Part shown: piece by piece, positions 47,746 through 58,740 of the stretch
Layout: each line of letters starts with the position of its first letter
Position numbering within the stretch: position 1 is the first letter of the stretch
Assembly (NCBI GenBank): GCA_003260075.1
Contig: QLIY01000365.1
Location: 62,001-126,000 of the forward strand
Direction of reading: 5' to 3'
DNA from: Phallusia mammillata
Taxonomy: Eukaryota > Chordata > Ascidiacea > Phlebobranchia > Ascidiidae
Length of the DNA stretch: 64,000 nt
Position numbers and translations under genes: made by a program
The notes under the pieces: model-generated
Told to the model about the DNA's origin: nothing
The model's database searches: none
What the model saw: the letters and a program-made list of their open reading frames with translations, nothing else

Positions 47746-50700
47746 GTGAAAATGTCGTTACGAGTTGATCGGCGGATAATCCTTAGATAATCGCCGCGTT
47801 CTGCAACTAAATACCACGTCATAAAACAAACATTGCGACAAAACAATTCACGTGTTCCATTCAAGTGGCATGAATTTAAACCGTGAGAAATAATTAGTAC
47901 AAACTGTGCAGTAAACTAAAACATTCCTGAAAATTTTAAACTCTTTCTTTTGAGTCCTACTGATGCATAAATAGCGAAAAAGATTCAGCACATAACAAAT
48001 AATAAGAACTTCGCCGCCAAAAATTATTAACTACATAAGGGGGGGGGGGGATGTTCCATTCAAGTGGCATGAATTTAAACCGTGAGAAATAATTAGTACG
48101 AACTGTGCAATAAACTAAAACATTCCTGAAAATTTTAAACTCTTTCTTTCGAGTCCTACTGATGCATAAATAGCGAAAAAGATTCAGCATTTAACAAATA
48201 ATAAGAACTTCGCCGCCAAAAATTATTAACTACATAAGGCGTCGTTGAAAATAAAATATTGTTTGGGCCCGAATACCAATTCGTTTAAGTGCAAAGTCTG
48301 GGCTAAATTAGGCCCATTTTATTCAAACTTAAGCCCAATCTGACCCGTGTTACTTTTGTTTTTTTTTTGTCATTCATAATATATAAACCAAGTGTTATAT
48401 TTAAAACGGTTACTCGCATATATTTTTGACACCTATCTTTGAGTTGTTAGCCTGTATTAGATCCACTGTGTAAGGGGGGGGGGTCCAATTCGTTCAAGTG
48501 TAAAGTCTGGGCTAAATTAGGCCCATTTTATTCAAACTGACCCGTGTAACTTTTGGTCATTCATAATATATAAACCAAGCGTTATTTTAAAACGGTTACG
48601 CGCATATATTTGTTGACACCTATCTTTGAGTTGTTAGCCTGTATTAGATCCACTGTGTAAAGGTGATTGTAATTTTGAAATCATCAAGCGACGCCCTATT
48701 TTAAAACCTTTTACCTATCCTCCACGTACAACTAGTTTTACCTAAGTGTTCTTAATCCACGTAAATTATTACGGTTAAAATTCTTTAATTTTTTACCTCT
48801 ATACTAAACAGCTAACGACTCAATTTTAAAGTAAGACCACTGGCTAAATTATTTTTAAAATAAAAATTATAATCTGCAATGCTACCACTACAAAACGATG
48901 TCTGTATTATTTCAATTCGTTTGTTGCTGCGATGTCACAATAAAATGAGAACAAAAAACAGCGATTCTTATTTATATCTCCTCCGAAACGGCGAAAAAGG
49001 TTCAGAATGCGCGCGCGGTACAATAAAACAATTGTCGGTAAAGAGAGAGTGATTTTTTCCGATCCACAGACGTAACAAAGAGTTATTCTAATTGGAACGT
49101 TTCGACCTCCTGACCGCGCGCGTTTCTGGGGGGTAGGACCCTCTAATCGCGGTTATTGTTATGGGAAGAATAGAGGAATGTTTACGCGTGAATCGACTCT
49201 AACCGCAAGCGCGGGTGCTCGGATAATTTTGTTCATAGCAAATAAAAACAAACACAGGGGTATTGCTTGCAGGGGGGGGCAACGTTGGAGGTACACGTCC
49301 AACGTCACTCTGCAGCGACTTGTGATCGACGTCATGTTGTTATGACGTATTGATAAACTTCCAAACGTTGTCATGGATACTGAACTTAAATCTACAATAA
49401 CTGCCGCGGCACTGTAGCAACTAGAGCGATCCTTTATTACTTGTAACCGTAGCAAGTCTGAAGTCTCTTAATGTGTAGTCTTTGTTTATATGTGTAGTCT
49501 TTGGTGACCCTATATAATGATAATATAATGTACTACACATAGGCGTCGATTTTTCAGCATGAATTTTCTTTTGTGGGGTGGCAAAATTTAATCAAGTAAT
49601 TCCTCACGTGATGAAACCACACTACGTTAAACGTTAAGGTTTGTAGATGGCATTTCGCGGATATTGGCAGCGTATAACGTGTATTACTCTGTATGCATTC
49701 TTGCTTAACTTGGACGTAACAACTGTGAAAGTCACGTCACAAATCGTCCATCTAGTTGTGTAGTTATCATGTCACAATGCGTTAGTGATGTGTCACAATG
49801 CGTTAATGATGCGCAAAATGGGTTTTCCCCATGCGCTGTCTTAAAACAGTCATGATTTCGCGTTGCTTGCTTTGCACATGCTCGAAATATAGCGACCGCT
49901 AGAAAGATCGCATGTGAATGAAAGAAACGGATATATGTAAGGCACAAGTATAAATGCGGCCAGGCAATTTCTGGGGTGGCAGCATCGCTATTTTATAATG
50001 GCTGACACCCCAGAGATTTNCGCTATTTTATAATGGCTGCCACCCCAGAAATTTTTACTGGGGAGGCACGCCACCCCTGCCACCCCGGGAATCGACGCAT
50101 ATGGTACTACACACGGTTTGCTAATGATTAGGATGGTTAAATTTTAAACGAAAATAGCATTTGGCGTGGATTTTCCAGGGCACAATACTAATAGACACAA
50201 ATTAATTTAATTTTGAATGGACTCGTTTCTGACGTCTGAATGTATAGATGTGAATGGTTAATTTTCAAATTATCTGTGTTTAATGTTTGAAAAACATATT
50301 TTGCTTGCGAATTCTAAAGCCTGTTACATGATTTTGGGTAATATTACATGCCCTTTAATACGAAAGCACAGTTTAAATGTTGCTTATGCCCTAAACAAGT
50401 TTATTTACTCATTTAAATCGCACCAAACATCAATTTATAACGGGTTTTCTCGTAAAAGATTTTGCTAAAAGACGGCCACTGTTTTTGTGTATTGAAGTAT
50501 AGAATCGTCTTAAGTGTGACGTAATAATATGATGCCGATACCGGTTGCTATCATGTGACAATTTAACGCTTCTCCGTTTTACAAGATTTCAATTAGGCCT
50601 ATGACGAAACACCATCTAAATCTCACAATCTCATTGTGAAGTCATAAAAAAGCGGCGTAGAACAAACGTGGAATTATTTGAACAATAAAAAACACGTGGT

Positions 50701-52085
50701 TGCAATCAGATCGGTTAGTTTTATTACGTAACAAAGAAACATATACATTTTATGATGTTTTTTCCAGATGGCAAAAATTACATTGTTCGCGTTAAAGGGT
50801 TATTCGTGCGGAAAGGTTATTTGATTTGTCCGTCCAGTTTTGAAATTATTTACACGCAAATTGGTTTACGAAAGAAAGGTTGATGTACACCTCGGTTAAA
50901 TCGGATTCGGTTAATCCGGATCTTCGCCTAATTCTAACAAAACTTGAGGTACAAATGATTTGTAATGAGGTAAGGCTTAAACTAACCGACATCGGCTAAA
51001 CCAGATTTTCGCCTAATCTGGAAAAGTTGTTTGGTTCAAACGGATTAACGGAGGTTTACTGTAGAAGGTTTTGTATCAAATATACAGAAGCTGGGCAAAT
51101 CGTGTATGAAACCTCAACACACTCAGCCAATACATAAAGTAGGCTGAAACTACAAGCGTTTGCAGTCGACACAAAGCAATATATTTACGCTACATGGTCA
51201 AAACATTTGTTTAAATCTTTGTATTGCAGCATGTTTGTTGTGATATTGAACGCTTAATTGGGGTTGGTTATAATCATCTATTTTTATTTCCTTTTATCGC
51301 GCTCTGTAGACACTGAAAATGCTTTGTAGCGAAATTAATTTGTTTTTGTAACACTGTCATTTAAACCTGAAAATAAACATTTCCCAATATAAAAAGCTTT
51401 ATAGCAATAGAAGTAAGTTCAGAAAAAACACTTAGTCGTTCACCCTTTGGTTTTAAAGATATGTTTCGGTTTTACAGCATCGTTAGTATCTTATTCAAAT
51501 AGATTCAATTCAAGTGTGTTTTTTTCTGAACTTACATCTATTGCTATAAGGCGTTTTAGTCTTCATCCACCAAGCGACGGACTGGGTGATTCCAGCTTTA
51601 ACTTTCAATTACGAGTATCGTTTCCTAATATTGTCACGTAATTGACGTGTTCTATTTGAAACAATCAAACGCATTTCTGATTCGACTTATAATAATCCTT
51701 GTTCCTTATCAGGGGGGGGGGGTAACGATTATTGTTTCCCAATATTGTCACGTAATTGACGTGTTATATTTGAAACAGTCAAACGCATTTCTGATTCGAC
51801 TTATAATAATCCTTGTTCCTTATCAGAATGAATATCGCACGAAGCCCTTGCAATCATGGAACTACACACCCTCATTGGAGTTCTGGAATTCGGTTGAAAT
51901 TGTTTTAATTGGAGCTTAATTCGCACAAGATGGAAAGGTCAACAAGTCAAGGTCAAAAGATCTCGCACCCATAATCCTAAAGTTACGGTACAGAGGCGAC
52001 AATCGACAAAAACCGCACCAGTACAGGTACAAATTACTTTCACGCATCCGCGGGTCTTTCCAAGTCTCACAGTTTTAGCCGCTCG
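47746..52085. other. Spacer upstream of the trefoil/protease gene
   Basis: Contains allelic duplications at 47840-48240 (G run 48039) and 48270-48665 (G run 48473), a CG-rich patch at 48990-49130, a short duplication with an n at 50020, a pogo-like MITE at 50888-51062 and a duplication around 51712. No gene recognised. Confidence 0.55.
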
Positions 52086-52319
52086 CTACAAAATCGGGGG
52101 GAAAACGACAATTGTGACGCCATAATTCGCATTGTTATATCCGCCGGCGTTTTTATGCGCTTCAAGTGCGAACAAAATTACGCCGGAAAAGTCGATGGCG
52201 TTTATGTTGTAACAAGCGCCTATTATGATGTCACACAGGTTAAGTTTCTGAGGAGGGGCTGCGGTAAATTTGATTGCAGGAAGTCGAAACTTTGTAACTA
52301 GATCTTCAAATGCACGCAT
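52086..52319 (-). CDS. Uncertain coding exon or small ORF of 77 codons
   Basis: Open frame with mixed, protein-like composition (starts MRAFEDLVTKFRLPAIKF, then PPQKLNLCDIIIGACYN, ending TIVVFPPIL). About 300 bases upstream, 52614-52655 is a 42-base open segment framed by a good acceptor (ATTATCGTTGCAG) and donor (AAG|GTGAGT), which could be a preceding exon. No acceptor with a pyrimidine tract was seen at the ORF itself. Not recognised. Confidence 0.3.
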   Translation of the reverse strand: MRAFEDLVTKFRLPAIKFTAAPPQKLNLCDIIIGACYNINAIDFSGVILFALEAHKNAGGYNNANYGVTIVVFPPIL

Positions 52320-53399
52320 CAAAGATTGTTACAAGAAATTTGGCATCGGCACCCCCTAACTAAAGTAACAGCGCCACCTAGACGCCCCCCCCCCCAACTT
52401 TTTCCATACCTTATTGTAAGAGAAATATTGACAAGCTATACTTATAGTTCATGCAGTGCGTATTTAACTATTTGTATCAACCCTTAAGTTATATTTTAGT
52501 TACAATTGGCATACACTTAAAACTGATGCTGGGACAATTTGTCAAAAACAAAAAAAACGTAAAATCTCCAACAAATTGAATTGAAATTTACATGAAAAGA
52601 TTTGTACACTCACCTTAAAGCCAGCAAGTTGCAATGAAAGCCTACTGGGTTTTGCCTGCAACGATAATAAACGGTAAAAGTTACGTGAAGAAATACGTTA
52701 AGTTCTTCAAGTGATACATTTCAATGTAACACGCCAAACATTAAAAACTGACACATCGTAATACTGTAACTTGCAATACTGCTTACCAAACAGTTTATTA
52801 CAGCATTAGTTACTGAATCGTCAATGCCCCAAGCAACTAATTTTGCAATAGACTTTTATCTCAACCTGACAAATGCCAAAATAAAACGCTTTTTTAGACA
52901 TTAAAAACTGCAAAAAATAATACGAAAACTTTTATGTCGTAAGACAAAACGACCTTGCCTAGCAAGTACAAACATTTCACAAAAAACGGCTAATTTCATT
53001 TTTTTTAACTAGGATTGAAAGTTAACAGCATTTCTAGTTAGTCGAACAAAACTGATAAAAGCCAAAATAAAACGCATCAGACATTAAAAATAAGTAAAAA
53101 AATTATGGTAAGAAAAGTTGTATGTCAAAAAGGGGGGGGGGACATTTGTAATTAGTCGAACAAAACTGATAAAAGCCAAAATAAAACGCATCAGACGTTA
53201 AAAATAAGTAAAAAAATTATGGTAAGAAAAGTTGTATGTCAAAAAAACGAAACGACTTTGCCTAGCAAGTGCTAACATTTCACAAAAGCGGCTAATTTCA
53301 ATTATTTATCTATGGTTAGAAATTTAAAACTGTTTCAATTAGTCGAACCAAAACTCGTACTATAAAACATCCAATATCGCACAGGAGGAACGTTCAAAT

Positions 53400-53570
53400 A
53401 TAATGTTCAAGTTCAAAACCCCCTCCCACCTTTTATACGGCCCTTCCCCCTCGCACGCGGTGCCTCTCACCGGCATCCGTATCCAAGCAACCCCGCGGGC
53501 ATGCACTGTTACGTCACAGTCGTAACTTCCGTACCTCCGCGGCAATTTTGTGGTTCAAATGGTTTAAGGT
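53400..53570. promoter_or_regulatory. CG-rich patch, possible promoter
   Basis: A GC-rich stretch with many CG pairs in otherwise AT-rich DNA, beside the doubtful exons at 52.1-52.7 kb. No TATA box and no clear first exon seen. Confidence 0.25.
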
Positions 53571-55705
53571 GAGAAATGGCGCAGTAGCACCCTTTAACAG
53601 ACGTTAGTTATACTTGTACAATGCAAATCGACGTTGAAACCTTCCATGTAATATACACGAGTGAAAAAAAGGCTCGATAATTTCAAGTTGCGTTCGCGGT
53701 TGTAAAAATGTAAGTAGTTTCCCAGTATTTGATAATTTTCTCAGACAAAAAAGGCAATTTAAACATGTATATTACGTACTTTACAAGTCATCTGCCAATT
53801 TGTCAAAAGTAAATTGCAGCATTTTTAAAATTTTAATCCCCAAAAAGGGCTTTAAATTTTTTGCAACACGCGACTATGCGCAAAATTAGCAAAATATTGA
53901 AGGCCGTTTTGACGTTTAAAATAGATTTTGTCCGATTTTGAACTATTTTCGATACGAATCGCGACCTACATTGTTCCATCGCGGATTGTGACAATGAGTG
54001 TTTGTTTGGGGTGTTCTGTTGCGCTGAATTTTCGCCTGAAGGTGTGCCGTGCAGCGCCGAGACTTGTAGAGCTAGATACGAACTGAAGCGGTAAAAATGA
54101 TGCCGATATACACGGCTGTATCGGGCGGGTCAAGCGAAAGAAAAAAAGAAGAAACGTTCTCGAAATATAATTTTAAGCAACTTTAGAGCATCGGTCGGCA
54201 ACCTTTTTTTTCTACCTCGGACCGTTTTTGAAACTGAAATTTTATCGCGGAACGGCCTTCAAAAAGGGGGGGGGGATTCTCGAAATATAATTTTAAGCAA
54301 CTTTAGAGCAGCGGTCGGCAACCTTTTTTTTCTACCTCGGACCGTTTTTGAAAGTGAAATTTTATCGCGGAACGGCCTTCAAAAAACTACAAATGTTCAG
54401 CAATAAAAAGGCTTAAATTAGTTTATCATCCCGGGACACATGGACAAAATGTTTTGAAGTATTTAACCTGAAAACTTTACGGCGCGGTATAGAACTCGTG
54501 GCGATTGCCGACCACTGCTTTAAAGGACTTGTTGCCTCCATGAATAAGCTTAAAGGAAAAGCCATTAATATCGTTCATTTTATGATGTTTATTTAAACTG
54601 GAGATGCAAATCTGTTTACGGCGAAACAAACATGTTTGAAACTAAATTTTTAGGCAACTTTAGAAGGAGTCGTTTTTGCCACAAATTAGTTCAAAGGGAA
54701 GCTATTCCCTCTCTTTAGTTTTCGGATATTTTATTCAGACTTGGATTGCAAATTAAAAAAGGTGCAGCTTTCTAAATAACAAAACAAACATGCTTGAAGC
54801 TACATTTTGAATCTACTTGATTCGTGATTCGTTGGTGTCACAAACGGGCTTCATAGAAAACCGTAACCTTTTGCATTATGTTTATGTAAGTTTTGAATAA
54901 AACCTCCGAACATAAGGGAAAAATGTATTTGTAACTAGCCACGTTGACTTGAACATTGTATCCGCTGCGTTCTACATGGTGCCACACTTTTTTACTTTGC
55001 GTATTTTTTGCAACCGTGTACTAAACGTGCAATATTGTCACAAAATTGGATTATTTTGATAATCTTACAGACAGTGCACACTGTTTCCGCCTATAAGGTC
55101 TCATCAGTGTGGGTCGAAACAGTATGCACAGCTTAGCATCTATTTGCTTCATGCTTTTAAACGGAATATTATGCATTTGTTAAATTTGAAACATTGCACA
55201 CTTGTCAAACAAGTTCATTTTACCGAGTCAAGTCCAGCAATTAGATACTTAACTGGGGGGGGGGGGCTCTATTGAACCGGTGCGAACTGGCTGAATCCCA
55301 CCACTGGGTGTACCTGTGAATATAGTTTTAAACACTTCATTTTTGGTGTAAAATCGCAAATTCTGATCTTAAACGAAAAAATCCAGACAGTATAATTCCT
55401 TTTCTGCGTTTCGGCAAACGCTTTTGTCATTAACTGTGAATTATGGAGCTGAAATCTATACCAACATGTCCAGAATTGCAAGTCGGGTCAGGTTCGGACT
55501 TTTTTGACAAACAGGCTTGATTCCGGCCTACATTCTGTGTCTGTAATTAAAACATAAACGTACCCAGTTAAGTATCTAAGGGGGGGGGGTAACATGTCCA
55601 GAATTGCAAGTCGGGTGAGGTTCGGACTTTTTTGACAAACAGGTTTGATTCCGGCCTATTCTGTGTCTGTAATTAAAACATAAACGTACCCAGTTAAGTA
55701 TCTAA

Positions 55706-55793
<88 letters not shown>
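55706..55793 (+). other. 88-base G run at an inversion junction
   Basis: Sequence to the right (55794-56200) is the reverse complement of about 54645-55040. Confidence 0.75.
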
Positions 55794-55794
<1 letters not shown>

Positions 55795-57685
55795 CGCCAT
55801 AGCACACGTTTAGCAAACGGTTGCAAAAAATATGCAAAGTTAAAAAGTGTGGCACCATGTGGAACGCAGCGGATACAATGTTCAAGTCAAACGTGGCTAG
55901 TTACAAATACATTTTTCCCTTATGTTCGGAGGTTTTATTCAAAACTTACATAAACATAATGCAAAAGGTTACGGTTTTCTATGAAGCCCGTTTGTGACAC
56001 CAACGAATCACGAATCAAGTAGATTCAAAATGTAGCTTCAAGCATGTTTGTTTTGTTATTTAGAAAGCTGCACCTTTTTTAATTTGCAATCCAAGTCTGA
56101 ATAAAATATCCGAAAACTAAAGAGAGGGAATAGCTTCCCTTTAAACTAATTTGTGGCAAAAACGACTCCTTCTAAAGTTGCCTAAAAATTTAGTTTCATA
56201 CNCATTGTATCCGCTGCGTTCTACATGGTGCCACACTTTTTTACTTTGCGTATTTTTTGCAACCGTGTACTAAACGTGCAATATTGTCACAAAATTGGAT
56301 TATTTTGATAATCTTACAGACAGTGCACACTGTTTCCGCCTATAAGGTCTCATCAGTGTGGGTCGAAACAGTGTGCACAGCTTAGCATCTATTTGCTTCA
56401 TGCTTTTAAACAAAATATTCTGCATTTGTTAAATTTGAAACATTGCACACTTGTTAAACAAGTTCATTTTACCGAGTCAAGTCCAGCAATTAGATACTTA
56501 ACTGGGTACGTTTATGTTTTAATTACAGACACAGTATAGGCCGGAATCAAACCTGTTTGTCAAAAAAGTCCGAACCTCACCCGACTTGCAATTCTGGACA
56601 TGTTAGTATAGATTTCAGCTCCATAATTCACAGTTAATGACAAAAGCGTTTGCCGAAACGCAGAAAAGGAATTATACTGTCTGGATTTTTTCGTTTAAGA
56701 TCAGAATTTGCGATTTTACACCAAAAATGAAGTGTTTAAAACTATATTCACAGGTACACCCAGTGGTGGGATTCAGCCGGTTCGCACCGGTTCAATAGAG
56801 CCGTTTCACTAAATTTTATGAGATCAGCGAACCGGTTAGCATTACTGGTTACTGTCAATGGACTGTTTGTAACAGAATCGACTGAAAAATATGACTGTTG
56901 TGATGAAACCGGCTGAAAAAAAAATTGAATCCAACCACTGGGTACACCACCATTAAGTGGGCTGCGTATAAGTTGCATAAAAAAAACGCCACTTAGGTAG
57001 CACAAAATCTGTCGTTTAAAATATACATGATACATGTTTTTATCCAATGTATATTACCTGGCGGTGGCCCATTTAGGCTACGGTTATTGTTAGTGCTGCA
57101 ATCGACTAAGCATTTGCGCACAATCACCGTTTGGGGGGGGGGACCACTGGGTACACCACCATTAAGTGGGCTGCGTATAAGTTGCATAAAGAAAAACGCC
57201 ACGTAGGTAGCATAAAATCTGTCGTTTAAAATATACATGTTTTTATCCAATGTATATTACCTGGTGGTGGCCCATTTAGGCTACGGGTATTGTTAGTGCT
57301 GCAATCGACTAAGCATTTGCGCACAATCACCGTTTAATAAAAACAATGCCCTATTGTTGCAGCATAGGATATGATTTAATACTTCAAAATGCACACTGTT
57401 ACGCCGACCAGCCCCTTCAGTAAGGTGTATGTGGATACGAGTGTAGGACATATAATTGCTCTTTAGTCGTAAGATATAAGATTCAGAAATATAACCCGTT
57501 AAAAACGCAGCAAAAGTCTTGTAAAAAAATAAGAGTGAATAGCTAAACTAAAGCTGCCCAATAAAACGTTTAAATTGTTTGAATTATTTCGATTTTTTAC
57601 TTTTTCATTCGTGACATTGATACAGGGATTCGAACCGGAACTGAACCCGAACCCGCGAACCCGTTTGAGCGGTTAATTTCATTAA

Positions 57686-57706
57686 GGGGGGGGGGGGGGG
57701 GGGGGG
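57686..57706 (+). other. 21-base G run
   Basis: The following 60 bases recur after the long run at 58683-58738. Confidence 0.7.
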
Positions 57707-57966
57707 TCAATCAAACTTTACTCCCTAAACGGACTTCTTAAAAGACACACGGGTTCGGGCACGCGTATTCGGGGGGGGGGATGAATAAAAATTTCCGCAA
57801 ACCGGTTTGGACCGGATAATTTGGCCGAACCGGAACAAAACCCGAACCCGAAAATATACATTTTTAAAAACCGGAACCGAACCCGAACCCTTAAAAACAA
57901 AAACAAGTGGAGCGGTTCGGCTCCCTGCGATTGATATAACGTTGGTTTTCATAGGGGATTTCCCTT

Positions 57967-57974
57967 TATAAATA
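57967..57974 (+). promoter_or_regulatory. TATA box before the secreted Cys-rich gene
   Basis: TATAAATA on the plus strand, 88 bases before the signal-peptide ATG at 58062. Confidence 0.55.
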
Positions 57975-58061
57975 CTGTAGCGCGTAATTTGAATTTTTGC
58001 TGCATTGTTTTGAAATTGTTACCCCCAAAGAAACATTCAAGTGAATGGAAACAACGTTAAA

Positions 58062-58681
58062 ATGAATCCAACTATTATTGTCGTCGTTTTTCTGCTCGTT
58101 TCAATGGCCGCTGCAGGTAATAATAGTTTTAAAACAGTCATTTTTTGTGTCTTAGATGTTTTTCTTGCTTGTTGATTAGCCTATGAACAGACACAGATCA
58201 AAATAATGGTAAAAGTAGCATTACATTTTCAGGGCTTTACCACAGAGATGTAAGCCGGCCCGGGCTATTCGGGTTGGGTTCGGCCTTTAGTTTTTTCGCA
58301 AACGGCTTGATTCGGGCCTAAATTCACTTTCTTGGTCAGTAATTATTTTAAATACAAATTACCTAGCTAAGTAGCTCTAGCTGCTGAACATAACCGGGGG
58401 GGGGGGGTTTTTTCACAAACGGCTTGATTCGGGCCTAAATTCACTTTCTTGGTCAGTAATTATGTTAAATACAAATTACCTAGCTAAGTAGCTCTAGCTG
58501 CTGAACATAACCTGCCCAACAGACTTGGAACGTTTTGTTTTATTGTTTATCTATTATTTTCCATTGTGTATGTTATCTTTATTGTAGGCCTGTCCAGTGT
58601 TTTTTTTTTTTAATTTTTCCAGCGGTTTCCCAAAAATTCGTTTAAGCAAATATGGCTATTTTTTGGTGTTTAAATGAAACA

Positions 58682-58740
<59 letters not shown>

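Larger units (their letters stand above)
53571..57966. other. Repeat-rich spacer with scrambled haplotype copies
   Basis: Contains a duplicated MITE at 54189-54522, a direct and inverted set of copies between about 54600 and 56760 around an 88-base G run, a CCGGTTC element at 56760-56940, and a duplicated 140-base segment at 56938-57340. The last includes a possible 36-base exon (minus strand) flanked by AG and GT in both copies, but no partner exon was found. Confidence 0.5.
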
